From the NCBI GenBank assembly GCA_025890175.1, contig JANPYM010000007.1, forward strand, positions 1,306,209 through 1,370,208: DNA of 64,000 bases, in the 5' to 3' direction. Below the pieces are notes generated by a model. The model was not told where the DNA came from. It made no database searches and saw only the letters and a program-made list of their open reading frames with translations. Origin of the DNA: Ciborinia camelliae (Eukaryota > Ascomycota > Leotiomycetes > Helotiales > Sclerotiniaceae). Of the stretch, positions 11,216 through 23,718 are shown piece by piece (the first letter of the stretch is position 1; the number at the start of each line of letters is the position of its first letter). A program made the translations under genes and the position numbers.

Positions 11216-11574
11216 AAAAAAAAATTGGCAATGGGGATACGAGAAGTTACCTACCTAGGTAGGTACTGGTTGTATGGGTATTTGGACGAGGGCGTTCTGG
11301 ATTTAGCTTAGGGATGATACCATGATATTTCACGGCAAAAGAGGAGAGCTCCAAGTTTTGAAACAACTGCGCAAATCACAAACAGGAGTAGATTCATAAA
11401 TTTAAAAAAAGTACACAACATGTAAATGCTCTTCTCTGGATATATATTTTTCTACCATGTTCATGATTATCATAACTGTCAGTACCTCCCAACCTAGGTA
11501 GGTAGGATATCACAACACCCTCTTGAAGTATCAATTTGAAGTAGGTATGATTGAATAAGGTTATTCTACTTGGA

Positions 11575-11628
11575 GGTGTGTCTGGTGTGTCTGGTGTGTC
11601 TGGTGTGTCTGATATGTCTGGTATGTCT
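11575..11628. repeat. 9-bp minisatellite (GGTGTGTCT)n
   Basis: Six tandem units of 9 bp, the last two diverged (GATATGTCT, GGTATGTCT). The divergence gradient at one end is typical of minisatellites. Confidence 0.9.
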
Positions 11629-11758
11629 CTATTGATTAGATGGAAAACCAAAGCTGTCCAGCTACCTAGTAGGTAAGAACTAGGAAGTAGCAGGTACTCT
11701 CTCTAATGGCTACCTGGGTATCCAGATAAACGGTAGGCAAGCTGCTTATTTTCTTTTT

Positions 11759-11816
11759 GGTCACTGGTCACTGGTCACTGGTCACTGGTACTGGTACTGG
11801 TGCTGGTGCTGGTGCT
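11759..11816. repeat. Compound simple repeat (GGTCACT)n-(GGTACT)n-(GGTGCT)n
   Basis: Consecutive blocks of related 6-7-mers, each seemingly derived from the previous one by small changes. Confidence 0.85.
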
Positions 11817-12072
11817 GTGCTAGTAATTTTGATTTTTGTATACTTGAAAGTCAAACTAGCCGAATTAGTATTAGCTTGAATTTTAATTGAATGGAATTAT
11901 TCCGGGATTAAATTCCTCAAGTATCCTATTGGTCAGCTATCAAATCAAACAACTTCAATTCTTGAGAAAGGCAAAATCCAAACCACCAAAACCTACCTAG
12001 AAACTTTAACTCATCTCTCTCACCTCACGTTACTTCACTTCACTTCACTCCACTTCACCTCATCAACTCAAC

Positions 12073-12673
12073 ATGCCTCGTCAAGGAAGATCCGGAAGGG
12101 GAAGTGCCCCATCTCGACCAACAGTCTCAGCCCCCAGCAGACCTTCACCAACAACCCAGCAAACCAGACCAGCAACTACTGCTGCATACCCACCAAGACC
12201 AGCGGGTGCAGCTCCCCCAGCAGCTCCCCAAGCACAAGCAGGTGCTCCACAAGCCCAGAGCTCTGGTCCAGGCTTACTCGGACAAGTGGCCAGCACGGCA
12301 GCGTAAGTTTCCTTCACTGCAGATATCTTTCGCAGGATCAAATGCTGATCATAAATCTACAGAGGTGTCGCCATCGGATCCTCTTTAGGCCATGCAATTA
12401 CTGGATTCTTCGGCGGTGGATCTAGCGCCCCTGAAGCAGCTCAAGATAACGCTGTAACATCCCAAACTCAAGAGAAGAGCCAGCTCGGAGAACCAAATTG
12501 TGGCTTCCAGGTCAAGAGCTTTACCAACTGCATGGATGAGAACCAAGGAAATATGTCAATCTGCAACTGGTACTTGGAGCAACTGGTACGGACAAACTTA
12601 TGTTCTTTACATCTATGCCGAGCTAACAATGTTCTTATAGAAAGCGTGCCAGAACACAGCAAGCCAATATTAA
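12073..12673 (+). CDS. MIX17: Mix17/CHCHD2-like twin CX9C protein
   Basis: Exons 12073-12302, 12363-12585 and 12641-12673 encode 161 residues. The N-terminus MPRQGRSGRG and the Pro/Ala/Gln-rich region are typical of CHCHD2/CHCHD10 relatives. A Gly/Ala-rich hydrophobic segment follows, with VASTAAGVAIGSSLGHAITGFFGG spanning exon junction 1. The C-terminal CHCH domain has two CX9C motifs: CGFQVKSFTNC in exon 2, and CNWYLEQLKAC, completed across intron 2. The intact second motif confirms the 33-nt last exon (KACQNTASQY). Twin CX9C proteins are oxidatively folded by Mia40 in the mitochondrial intermembrane space; yeast Mix17 is linked to respiration and cristae organisation. Confidence 0.92.
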
Positions 12674-13226
12674 GGAATAAAAGAAAACTGATGGCAGTGA
12701 CAAATCGGGATGGATGTATGATACAGGAATGTGAATAGGAATAGCCAAAACTCGAGATAATGAAATACTCCACTCTGATGAACTGTAGTCTGTTGGAAGG
12801 TGTGAGAAAAGCTATGGTGGTCTTATGTAGATATCTATTCAGAACGATGAATATTGCTATTTATATTTATCTCGTTGTATTCGAAGACATCAAACAACAT
12901 CAAACAACATCAAAGGACATTGGGAGTAATACCTCCAGGTAAGGTTATCTGGTTAAAAATCATATAAAGATTTTCTCAGCCTTGCATGCCCGAGGTCGGC
13001 ACCCCATAGGAAAAAAAGCTCCAGCCTTACCCCCACCACCCACCCACTACCTACCTACCTATAGGTAAGGTATGAATGATTCCATTCCATTAAATAAATA
13101 TTTGGGAAAATCACCTCAAAAACACTTTCAAGTTGCCATCTCATTTTTTGGGGGTTGAAACTTCTTGCTTCTCTAATATCAAACACCTCACACCTCACAC
13201 ATCTCAATTGATCAAAATTGCATATC
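12674..13226. other. Promoter-side spacer of the aspartate-semialdehyde dehydrogenase gene
   Basis: No gene. Contains a short ATCAAACAACATCAAACAAC repeat near 12888-12912 and C-rich ACCCACC / CTACCTACCTACC tracts at about 13029-13062, with a TATAGGTAAGG-type motif next to them. Confidence 0.55.
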
Positions 13227-14563
13227 ATGACTGCTCCATTCCCTACTAAGCGTTGTGGTGAGTCAAACCCCCCAATATACATCTCTTCAGTACCCTTACT
13301 CACATATCATCCTTCAAATTCCCACACAACACCCACCAACTAACTTTCCCATAGGTGTACTTGGGTGCACCGGCTCCGTCGGCCAAAGATTCATCCTCCT
13401 CCTTGCCCAACATCCATATTTCAAACTCCACGCTGTAGGAGCCTCCTCACGTTCAGCGGGCAAGAAATACAAAGATGCCGTCAAATGGAAACAAGCCTTC
13501 CCCATGACCGCCGAGATTGGCGATCTTGTAGTCAAGGAATGTAAAGCAAGCGAATTCGCAGATTGTGATATTGTGTTCAGTGGACTGGATGCTGATGTTG
13601 CGGGAGATATTGGTATGTGTACCCTTTTATCTCCTTGGAACTTCCAATTGTGAGCGGAAGTGGTTCTATAAGGGCAATGCTTACTTGAACGAATAATCCA
13701 GAGATGGAATTTATGAAGGCCGAATTAGCCGTCTTCTCCAATGCCAAAAACTACCGCCGCGATCCAATCGTCCCCCTCATCGTCCCCACAGTCAACCTCC
13801 CCCATTTCGACCTTATCCCCCACCAACGCCGCGCCTACTCCCTCAAGAAAGGTTTCCTCGTGTGCAACTCTAACTGTGCTGTCATCGGCATAGTAATCCC
13901 CTTCGCCGCTATCCAAAAAGCGTTCGGAGAAGTGGATCAAGTGAGTGTGGTCACCATGCAAGCTGTTAGCGGTGCTGGCTATCCAGGTGTCAGCAGCATG
14001 GATATCTTGGATAACGTCGTCCCATTTATTTCCGGCGAGGAAGATAAATTAGAAACGGAAGCGCAGAAGATTCTTGGAAAAGTTAATGCAGAAATTACTG
14101 GGTTTGAGGATCAATCCGATTTGAAGATTTCAGCGGCTTGTAACAGAGTTGCAGTTCTAGATGGACATATGGCTTGTGTATCTCTCCGATTCAAGAACCG
14201 CGATGGCCCAAAACCTACGGCAGAAGCGGTCAAGAAGGCTATGAGGGAATATGTAAGTGAGGCGCAAACATTAGGATGTCCGTCAGCTCCAGAGCCAGCG
14301 ATTGCAGTTATGGAGGAGCTGGATAGGCCACAGCCAAGGTTAGATCGTAACACACAAAATGGTTATACGGTTAGTGTTGGAAGAATTAGAGCAGATGATA
14401 GTGGGATCTTTGATCTCAAATTTGTGGCTTTGAGTCATAACAGTAAGTTTTGATCCTGTTGCTTTTCATTGTGCCAGAAGGCTAACATAATCCAGCGGTT
14501 ATTGGAGCAGCTGGTTCTTCGATATTGAATGCTGAAGCGGCAGTTCTCAAGGGTTACATTTAA
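13227..14563 (+). CDS. HOM2: Aspartate-beta-semialdehyde dehydrogenase
   Basis: Four exons, 13227-13257, 13355-13612, 13702-14442 and 14496-14563, encode 365 residues, the usual fungal length. Exon 1 is only 31 nt. The N-terminal NADP-binding loop [13 protein letters not shown] is rebuilt by splicing over intron 1. [10 protein letters not shown] precedes the active site CNSNCAV, with the catalytic Cys at about residue 155. GAGYPG, and the dimerisation/substrate-binding domain with [15 protein letters not shown], follow. The last exon completes the helix [23 protein letters not shown]. The enzyme reduces beta-aspartyl phosphate to aspartate semialdehyde, the branch point to threonine, methionine and isoleucine in fungi. 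Convergent with the RdRP gene. Confidence 0.96.
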
Positions 14564-15149
14564 GGGCTGGTTATATACCTAATCGTTTTAGAAATAAAGG
14601 TTGCATTTCCAAGGTGTATATAAAATATCCATTTCAATTTAAACCTTTTTACGTACATACTTCGCCACTATGTGATGAATATGGGGCCGGGAAACTAGCT
14701 TGTGCTGTGATGACTTTGCCTCATTCGGACAGATAGTCAAGGTGTATTCTGTTGACGATTAACTCAATCCTTCGATAATTCCTCGCTTGTGATGGCAAGA
14801 AAGGAGAAAACCGCTACATAACCCAACCAAAGTTACTTCACAACAATTCAAACATCAGTTCACATAGGCACGAGGAATAAAACAACGGTGGTATATTGTA
14901 ATTTTGATTTATTCATTGTAAAATTGAATAGCAAATAGCCGCTTGATATGCTCACTAGTTTTTGGATCTGCTCAATCCATTTCGTCCCATAAGAATCTGG
15001 AGTCCCCGCTGGGTGAAACCCATGCAATGCAATGCATCGTATCATTTACGCAGCAAAAAGCGTTTTTTGGCACTCTTGAAGAGGTAGCAGAAAAATAATA
15101 AAGAAAGTCAAAGAAATTCACGGCAGCAAGAAGGTCCAGCCAAAGCTTG
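14564..15149. other. Convergent 3' spacer (HOM2 / RdRP)
   Basis: Nothing gene-like seen; AT-rich with AATAAAG near 14593 and AATAAT near 15094 that may belong to 3' ends. Confidence 0.55.
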
Positions 15150-18100
15150 TCAGTCTACAAAAGACGATAGCTTGTCGAGGCCAGACTTTTCTATAACCAC
15201 ATCTGCCATGTCCTCGACAATCTCTTCAATCTCTCCATCATCAGAAAGGGTTGAGTCGGAACTGGCATTGGTAACAAGAACCGGTGGAGAAAAGCTTGGA
15301 GCCGACGAAGACGGTGTAAGAGTCTCCACAAAATCAAATTCCGTGATAGTGGTTGAACCTAGGCGCTTCGTTTCGGACAGTGTCTTGTTTTGGCCTTGGT
15401 GGAAGCTTTTGGAGATATTATCTTGAAACCTTGACGTATGATTTGAGTTGTCAGACGAGGCTTCATTTCCTGGCATTGAATGGGCATGCGATAGAGATGT
15501 TGTAAAAGTATCAGGTTCCGAGTCGGATTGTGCTTCATCCCAATTGGGATCATTATCCGAATTACCATCTTGAAACAAGTCAAGAATTTCACCACGATGA
15601 ATGACCACACCATCTTCTTGCTTGACGAAATCTTCCTCTTGCCTGGGGAACTCTCTTCGACGATTTGGTGCTGTGTTCTGAGGCTTGTTGATACTGAAAG
15701 TATCGAAGCCCATCTCTTCTAAGTCGTCTATCGCTTCAATGCCCGTAGCAATTCTGCCCAGTTCTTTTTCAAACAACCACGGAAAACTGATCAACGGCAT
15801 TGCTTCTGGTTTCATCTTTCTCTTTGGAACTTCCATTCCGTTGACCACTCTTGTTGTACGACATTCGGCTAATGCAATGTCATTCTCCTCTTTGGTCACT
15901 TTGTACATGGCAGCAACGAATGGCCCCAGAACCGAAAAGTCTTTACCGCCAGCTTTCTCAATGCATACCAAGCGGAATCGATCTTTGAGAGCACCGGTGA
16001 TCAATGCCATTTCCTCTTGGAGTTTGTAGTCGCTTCCGACTTTTGGTTTTGAAAGGATAAATGTTGACCACACCTCAAATTCAGTTCTGATATCATGTTG
16101 GGCCAAAATACGTCGCATAGCAGTGTCATACTTGGTCTTCGTCTGACGAGCAGCCTTCAGAATGGCATTGTCTAGCTGGTAGGCTCTCAAAATACGTTTA
16201 TCAAAGGGTTCCTCGTACTGTGGAACAAAATGAACGCTCTCAACCTTGTCATATAATTGACCAAGAATTTTTGAGGAATGATATTGTTTTGATTTGGGTT
16301 TATGGAACTTTTCCATGAAATGCGGCCATTTACTGGGGGCCAGATATCTTGGCATATTAGCTGGTTGACCAGTCTTAACATAGTCGACGGCTTTAGAATG
16401 CAGTTCCGCGAGCTCGAGGCCTGAAATTGCCATTAGTTTCAAAGCGACATGACAAAACCAAAATGGTACTTACATTTGGGATCTTTGATACCTTGCGGCA
16501 GAAAATCAGCTTGTGCTAGATGAGAATGGGCTATGGTCGGTAAAGAGTCGTTCTTCATGTACTTTACGAAGAACTTCATCAAGTCTCGTACCTCAACTTG
16601 CCGTTTGAGTGCTACAGGATCCAAAGCCGCGTAACTCATTGGTTCACAGTTCCATTCCGATGGCTGTAGATCCTTATCCCATATAACGAAAAAGTCATCG
16701 CCATCTAAGTCGCCACCAGAGCACATACTGGGCACATCTCTCTCGCCACTTTGAGGGAATACAACGACGTCTCGCAAATGGTGTAGAGCTGGTACGTTGA
16801 CCGCTTGCACAACTCTAAGATCGCCGGGATGAAGAGACGGATTTCGTCCAACGAGGCAGATTCCCTCAATGACGTTGTATTGAGTTGTGTTCTCCCTATC
16901 TGGAACTTGAATAAAGATCTGAGGCAACTCGTCCTCTTTATAAGTCGTACCACATGCGACAGTTGGTTTGGTATAGCCCCTGAGGGTGTTGGTTTCATCA
17001 ACACAACCAAGCACGAATGCTCCATTCTCCACGATAATCTTCGCCTTCTCCTTCAGAAGTTTGATAGACCATGCTCTCCACAGATGGAGTAAAGACAGAA
17101 CAAATGGCTCTTTCTCAGTCATGAAACCATTCAATATCATACTGGCGATATTAATGGTCATATGATTATCATCAATGTATCGGTTGAGAAGATTGAGTGC
17201 AATCGTGTTGTTGCTCATCGCATTCTGGTAGTCTGAGAGCTGCGCAGATAGCATGTCTAAGAACACCTCATCTTTGACTCCGAGCGACGAAAGAATGGTG
17301 ATAGTTTGGCGATTAAGAGTCGCAGAGGAGAACTGCGAGCATCTGATAATTTCAAGACCATTATATACAGCTGTGAACTTCTGCTGACTCTTGCGAATAT
17401 GGACTTCCTTGTCCTTCGCATCAGGAGAAACGACCAGTATACCTTTGCAGCCACCCAGTCTAAATTGAAATGCCGATGGTGCTAAATTGGTACGAAGTTT
17501 CAGTTCCGCAGCGATCATCTGAGCAAGGAAAGGTGAGATCTTGCCAACCCCATCAGTAAAGCAGTACCCGTTTCTTTCAATATCAGGGATCTTGACGAGA
17601 TCGGGTGCCGAAAGACCTTTGATGGCTCTAGTTGTCGAAAAACATTGACCAAGTCTTGCAGCATACTTTGCAACGACATTGATATGAGAAAAGTTTCCCA
17701 TCCATTGACGAATGTCATTGCAGGTCAAGTATGCTGGTGGACAGAAAAAGTATGCCCCATTCTCTCGAAATTGCGAGTTTCCAAAAGCTAGAAACTCGTA
17801 GTGCCTATCACCAATACGAATACCATTGCTGATTGTTCTAAACACTCTTGTGAATATTCCATCGTTACGAATCTTATCAGCACATGCATTGATGCGACCC
17901 TACATCCATTAGTAAGGGGAGAACTGGCGGGAACTATTGAGGAAACTGACTTCAAACTTCTCATCGGTGAACTGAACACGCAAAAATCGACCTTCTTTGT
18001 TTTCTTTCGAGTAATATCTCAAGACTCTATTGGTGGTTTCAACAGTGGGCGAGCTGAAGTAAATCGAGCTGGGTGTCACTGTAGCTTTCCGTGAAAATGC

Positions 18101-19477
18101 GCAATAATGAGGGATATCCGTCGTAGAAGAAAATGCTAAAGCCTCATTGTTGGCAAAGATAGACGAAGGATCGTACAGACGTTTGGAACTGTAGTTCTCC
18201 GCGACATATTCCAGTAAATTTCTTGCCTTAGCTGGATCCTGTGCAGCTATTTTGGCCAAGGAATTTATGAACTTTTCATTGATATTGTATTCATTGATGA
18301 TCTCCCGTGAGATGCATACCTCTAGTTGATACCTTACTTCGAATGGTAAATGTACCATTACCCTGTCAAGATCAAGAAGAATATCCGATTTTGCACTTCT
18401 AGCCTCACGGGGATCTATGAGAGACCATAGCTCAGCTTTCCGCATCGGCTCCAGACGGAAGTTATGTAGAGTAATGATTTCAATGTTGAAATCTTGGAGG
18501 GCTTCTTGCACTTTACGAAATAGATCTGGCGGACACTGGCCATCGTTGAAGACCCAGCGGTAGGTCGTCCAGCGACCTATAGAAGTTAGTAAGTACCATA
18601 CATAAAATCAAAAGTGTCTAGGAGCAGAATTACCAATATCAATTACTGGTCGCTCCTTGTGTAAAGCAATTGGAGCATGTTCCAACATAAATGGGTCGTA
18701 TACAATATCCGTTTGACGGAACCAGCTGTCCCATTCGGTCCACAGCAGTGCTCCCTGAGTTACTGCCTTGTCATCACGTCGGCGAAAGAATTGGGGTGGG
18801 CTGTCCAGGGTTATCAAAAGTGATAAGTTTCGACCGCCTGGATCAACACGCTGGATTGATTTCAGCTGATCAAAAGGTATACTAAACATATATCTCTCAT
18901 ATCGATCATATTCTCCGATCTTTCCAGTACATGGGAAATTTTTGTCGCCTTGAATTCGTGGGTCTGTGAAACGCACCATAAATTGGGCTTCAAGTTTTCT
19001 TCTCGCCAAGTTTACGGTAAGTGTAAGGTCACTTCGGTCCTGAGCTCGTAGAGTTTGCATTGGCATCATGCATTCTGGCTCCAACATAACTCCAAACTGA
19101 AGCGTAGAAGAGTTGAGCTTCGTCTTCTCAGGATAGGTCACATTTCTTCTGAAGGGGCTCTGAACTCTCCTTTCTCTTCTTGAGTTTTCGTCAAGACTAA
19201 GCCGAACATCATAAGAAGACTTACCGTCTTCACTGGTAATTGGGAATGGCCGACTCCAGAAAGGACTCGGGGGAGGTGAGAATCGCACCTTTCCCTTATG
19301 TTTTCGGTCCTCGAAGATCTCAATATACGTAATAATACCATGGCCTTCCAGATTTCTCATTAAGTCGTATATTGTAGTGCCGGGCTGTATGTTATCAATT
19401 GACAATGCGATTTCTCCCGAATCCTTGGAATCTGGTTTGATTTGAAGGGCCGGAACCCTCCCAGACATGATAGCCAT
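15150..19477 (-). CDS. RNA-dependent RNA polymerase (RNA silencing)
   Basis: Minus-strand exons 19477-18634, 18576-17951, 17899-16474 and 16420-15150 encode 1388 residues. The N-terminus carries an RRM-like fold (IALSIDNIQPGTTIYDLMRNLEGHG). Splicing restores GRINACADKIRNDG (residue 491 on), and FTDGVGKIS follows. The double-psi beta-barrel catalytic motif is SGGDLDGDDFFVIWD, with DLDGD at about residues 887-891 (nt 16697-16711). Cell-encoded RdRPs of this family make double-stranded RNA for small-RNA silencing. DLDGD, in contrast to the DYDGD I recall for Neurospora QDE-1, points to the SAD-1/EGO-1/plant RDR-alpha side; that placement is inference. The last roughly 150 residues are Ser/Asp-rich and probably disordered. 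All active-site Asp residues are present. Confidence 0.94.
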
Positions 19478-19930
19478 CTTTGTGGTTCTAAGCTGGATTT
19501 GGATGTGCCAATCTGGAATGAGGAAATCGACCTTAACACTGAAGATGATGTTATAGTCTAAGGACTATTTCAGCTTTGTAAATCTTACTATAACATATTT
19601 AATGATAAATATTGGAAACCTACGATGACTTGTCTTGTTACTATCCGAAAAGGTGTTCCCTTAGATAGAAGGAATCGAGTTGATTGAGAAAGAGGGTAAA
19701 AACGCGGGACCTCGATCTAACAAATGACAGAAGATTCAAAAGTGAGGTGGAATGGTATGGAGGATTGGTATATTGAAAGAAACGAGGCTTTTGTTACCTG
19801 GTAACTTGTACTGGGTAAAACCAAAGACGAAACAGACCAGTGCTTCAAATGGAGCTGCTAAATTTGGTTGAATGAGGGAAAGAAGCTGAAGGTTTTGAGT
19901 TGGAGGTTTCGCAAAAAGGGAGAAGATGAG

Positions 19931-20035
19931 GTTTAGGTTTAGGTTTAGGTTTAGGTTTAGGTTGAGGTTGAGGTTGGGGTTGAGAGGGAGGTTGAGGTTG
20001 GGAGGGAGGTTGAGGGAGGTGGAGAGGGAGGTGGA
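19931..20035. repeat. (GGTTTA)n grading into (GGTTGA)n and GAGGTGGAGAG purine repeat
   Basis: Five GGTTTA units followed by GGTTGA units and then increasingly degenerate GGGAGGTTGAGG units. This is not the TTAGGG telomere repeat and the gene density on both sides argues against a chromosome end. Confidence 0.85.
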
Positions 20036-20256
20036 GATGGAGTTGGAGGAGAAAAGAATTGAAGCTAAGAAGTGAATGATCAACAGTACATGTAGCTTCA
20101 AAAACGAGAGATATGGAGAGAAATTATGAGGGGAAAGGAGCGGGGAAGAGCGGGGAAGGGCGGGGAAGGAGCAGGAGCAGGAGCAGAAGCAGGAGCAGAA
20201 GCTGGATGGAGTGTTCCTGAGTTTGTATGCTCCTGTCTGATATGTTTGTCTTATCC

Positions 20257-20303
20257 GTTTGTTTGTTTGTTTGTCTGTCTGTTTGTTTGTTTATTTGTTT
20301 GTC
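20257..20303. repeat. (GTTT)n microsatellite with GTCT interruptions
   Basis: Tandem GTTT tetranucleotides interrupted by GTCT and TATT variants. Confidence 0.85.
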
Positions 20304-21156
20304 GGACTTGTCTCCAATTCAACCCCAGAAGATGCAGGGCAGAGGAGAGTAGGGAAGGTGCAAACAAAGATAGGTAGGCGGCAAAAAAAAGCAAACAAGA
20401 TGAAGATGAAGAGATTGTTATGAGATTAAAATGTATTGAAGAAATCGACTTGCCCTAGCTTTCCATAAATCGAATGAGGTTTCAATACATCAAAGTTACC
20501 CTCAACTCAATTTTGAAACTGTATCCAAGTAGGTACTAGGTAGGTATTTGTAGGTACCTCCAGCTACCTAGGATGATTTCTTTTATCTCTGTCTTTTGTC
20601 TGTTGGTAAATTTTGAGTTGCATTTGTGAGATTCACTTCATCTACAAATAGGTACCTACTTACTTTAGGTCATATTGATGCGCTTCTTCTCCTCCCTTTC
20701 TCCTCTCTCTTCTCCTCCCTGCTTCTTCATGCTTCTTTCTTCCTATTCCAAGATGCGTGTAGCTGTAACTACCTCGTTGTTCAGTCCAGCTATCAAGAAA
20801 AAGAAAGTGAAGTAAAACACGAAACGCGAATTGAATATAAGATGGAAAGATATTAACCGCGGTAACACGTCTTTACTATGGAGTAAAATAATAAATTAGA
20901 AAGCCACGAAATCCCGTGATCGATATAAATGGATGACAAATCTACTGGATATGGATGCCTCACTTAGGTACCCACCTGTTGATAGGTAAATTCGAATCCA
21001 TGGATCATCAACAAAATCTCGCTTAACGTATACCCTTAGCGCACATAATTTTTCAAAAGTTCCTTCCAATTTTCGATTTTGAATTTTCTCGAACGACAAC
21101 TTCGCCGACAACAACCACCCCAATACTTGTTTCTCCATACTTACAGAGACGCAACC

Positions 21157-22322
21157 ATGGGTAGAGGACCGTAAGTGATATTCTTTATTTTATGTCGCAG
21201 ACATGTCGTTTTCTCAAATTACGAAAAGCCTTCTCAACCCACCTGAACATTCAACCTCATTGATTTGGGGTGTTTTTGGCATTGGGACTCGCCAGTATTT
21301 TGAGGGATGCAATTGGAGTGATGACTTGATCGCCGCATCGAGTTATCTCACGCCGCGATTCGCATCTACTTTAAAATCTCCAGCACATTCAAATACCATT
21401 TACTAATTTCTTTTTGTCTGATACAGAAAGAAGCACCAAAAGCGCTTGAGCGCGCCAAACCATTGGCTCTTGGACAAATTGTCCGGTGCCTATGCTCCTC
21501 GTCCTTCCGCTGGTCCACACAAGCTTAGAGACTGCATGCCACTTATCGTCTTCATCCGCAACCGTCTCAAGTATGCTCTCAACTCTCGCGAGACCAAGGC
21601 CATCGTCATGCAACGCTTGATCAAGGTCGACGGCAAGGTTCGCACAGACGCCACATACCCAGCAGGTTTCATGGATGTTATCGGCATCGAGAAGACCAGC
21701 GAGAACTTCCGTTTGGTTTACGACACCAAGGGACGTTTCACCGTCCACCGTATCCAAGCTGAGGAGGCAGAATACAAGCTCGGAAAAGTCAAGAGAGTGC
21801 AATTGGGCAAGGGCGGCATCCCATTCTTGGTCACGCACGATGCTAGAACGTAAGTTCTGTCAGACATCATTCAGCCGTTGGTCCAAGCTTTGGTCGATCC
21901 CCCCGACACATATTCAGCTAGATCAACGGTTTGAATTGTTATTCCCCCAGAGATGCTGACAAGTTTTTAGTATCCGTTACCCAGATCCATCCATCAAGGT
22001 TAACGACACTGTCAAGATCGACCTTGCTACCGGAAAGATCACCGACTTCATCAAGTTCGATACTGGTGTCATCGCCATGGCTACCGGTGGTCGTAACATG
22101 GGTCGTGTTGGTGTCATCACCCACCGTGAACGTCACGACGGAGGTTTCAACATTGTCCACATCAAGGATGCCATAGACAACTCTTTCGCTACCCGTGAGA
22201 GCAACGTTTTCGTCATCGGAGCTGAGAAGCCATGGATCTCCCTACCAAAGGGCAAGGGTGTTAAGCTCACCATTGCCGAGGAGAGAGACCGCAGACGTGC
22301 TCAAGCCATTGCTGGCAACTAA
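21157..22322 (+). CDS. RPS4: 40S ribosomal protein eS4
   Basis: Exons 21157-21170, 21427-21849 and 21971-22322 encode 262 residues. Exon 1 is 14 nt (MGRGP split by a 256-nt intron), a common layout of fungal ribosomal protein genes. The protein begins MGRGPKKHQKRL and continues with the S4/KOW-type core ([49 protein letters not shown]), ending AQAIAGN. eS4 is a structural component of the small ribosomal subunit body. Codon choice is visibly more C-ending (ATC, GTC, ACC, AAG) than in neighbouring genes, as expected for high expression. Confidence 0.98.
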
Positions 22323-23660
22323 ATGTGCGTTTTACTTTGTATTTGGGCCAGGGGGAGTCATGGAATGGGATATTAAAATCTCCTTTTTGCAATAAGCAAG
22401 AGTTTACGAGAAATACGACACATATAGCATGAGTCAGTTCTTACCACAATGATATATCCCTCCAAATCCACCTTCAATCGGATGGTTTGATTATAGAGTG
22501 TGATGTGATGCATGTAGACGAATAGTAGATGGTATAGATTTCATAATTTCGATCCCACATCTTCGGTTGTGATCAATACGAACCTCAAGCTCAAACCCCG
22601 TATTTGAAAGCAATTGAAATATCTTCTGAAGCACTTGTGTAATCCTGTAGCGCATTTTCCGGCATAGAATACCTAGGTGGGCATGATGAATTCTTGACAA
22701 CTGCTTGTAGCACTATGCAGAACGATTGATTGACATGGAACATCAAACCCACTCCCGCTCACATCAGCGCATAACCCACGTTACAATATCACATGCTACG
22801 GTCTACAGGCTCGGAGTCGGATGGGCCGAATATTCGGGGGTGAAGGGTTTAAAAGCATGAAGCCGAAGTGAAGTGATTTATGTTAGGTAAAAAGTACCCC
22901 CAAGGCGCAATGCAATCTTTCTTCTTAATAATAATATCGAGGGTCTTTCGGGAATCGAGAGACGAGACCTCAAGGATAGACACTAGACTAGATTGCCCAA
23001 TGCGGGGAAAGAGAAGAGAAGAGAAGAGAAGATATCTCTTTCCAAGGTTTCTCTTGATGATTTGAGGTAAAGTACTTGGTGGATAGATACTGTTTGTCGA
23101 TGGATGGATGGATGGATCGAAGATGTTGAGATTAAGCCTGGGTAGGTACCTAGTATTCCGCACATTATGTTTGATGTTAGAGTTTGATGTACAGTACCTA
23201 GGTAGGTAGGTATTCGATGTAGCTGGAGCTGTCATATTAATTATCCATCAAATACAGTAGGTAGATTTTGGTTGGATAATTAAGGGTTCTATTCTAGACT
23301 AGCTGGAGGTACCTAGGTAGGTACCTAGGTATCATTCTTTTGAACATCCATCCATCCATAGGGTAACACAGGTCCGCGGGTAGCCATAAATTATAAAATT
23401 ATAATGTCCTTTTGGAGATCTGGAGAGGATTTACCTTGGCTTTGGATACCGATTTATTAGTGTGGGGGGTCCGCATGTCGCACAGCAGCACGACAAACAC
23501 GATAATCAATTGATGTTTTTTTGAATACTTTTTTGTGTCAGGGTTGGCCAGATTGGTGAGATTGGTGAGATGGGTCAGCTGGTTGCTTGGGTTTGGTTTG
23601 ACAACAGGTGGTGGTGGTCGTGGTGGTGGATTTCTATCATTTTTTGATATGTTTGAGGGG

Positions 23661-23718
23661 GATGGAGATGAGGATGAGGATGGAGATGAGGATGAGGATG
23701 AGGATGAGGATGAGAAAT
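23661..23718. repeat. (GATGAG/GATGGA)n microsatellite
   Basis: Trinucleotide-derived purine repeat GAT-GAG-GAT-GAG. It creates a spurious Ser-rich (minus) or Asp/Glu-rich (plus) open frame. Confidence 0.88.

Larger units (their letters stand above)
11216..12072. other. Spacer with simple repeats between LRP1 and MIX17
   Basis: No gene. It holds the CCTAGGTAGGT motif at about 11255-11265 and 11492-11505, a 9-bp minisatellite at 11575-11628, a GGTCACT / GGTACT / GGTGCT run at 11759-11816, and C/T-rich CACTTCACTTCACTC tracts near 12035-12060, likely part of the MIX17 promoter and 5' UTR. Confidence 0.65.
19478..21156. other. Repeat-rich divergent upstream region (RdRP / RPS4)
   Basis: No gene supported. 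From left to right: (GGTTTA)n/(GGTTGA)n at 19931-20035, a GGAGCA/GGAGCAGAAGCA purine repeat at about 20155-20205, (GTTT)n at 20257-20303, AGGTACC/TAGGTAGG motifs at 20527-20572, and C/T-rich tracts (CTCCTCCCTTTCTCC) at about 20686-20730. The right part must contain the strong RPS4 promoter. Confidence 0.65.

Noticed and set aside
19931..19966. GGTTTA repeats resembling a telomere
   Set aside because: Units are GGTTTA, not TTAGGG, and grade into GGTTGA; normal genes lie on both sides. A simple microsatellite is enough.
21319..21424. Possible C/D-box snoRNA in RPS4 intron 1 (GTGATGA at 21319 and CTGA near 21419)
   Set aside because: The box spacing is plausible, but there is no terminal stem next to the boxes and box D lies at the intron end, leaving no flank. 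Too weak without a guide match.
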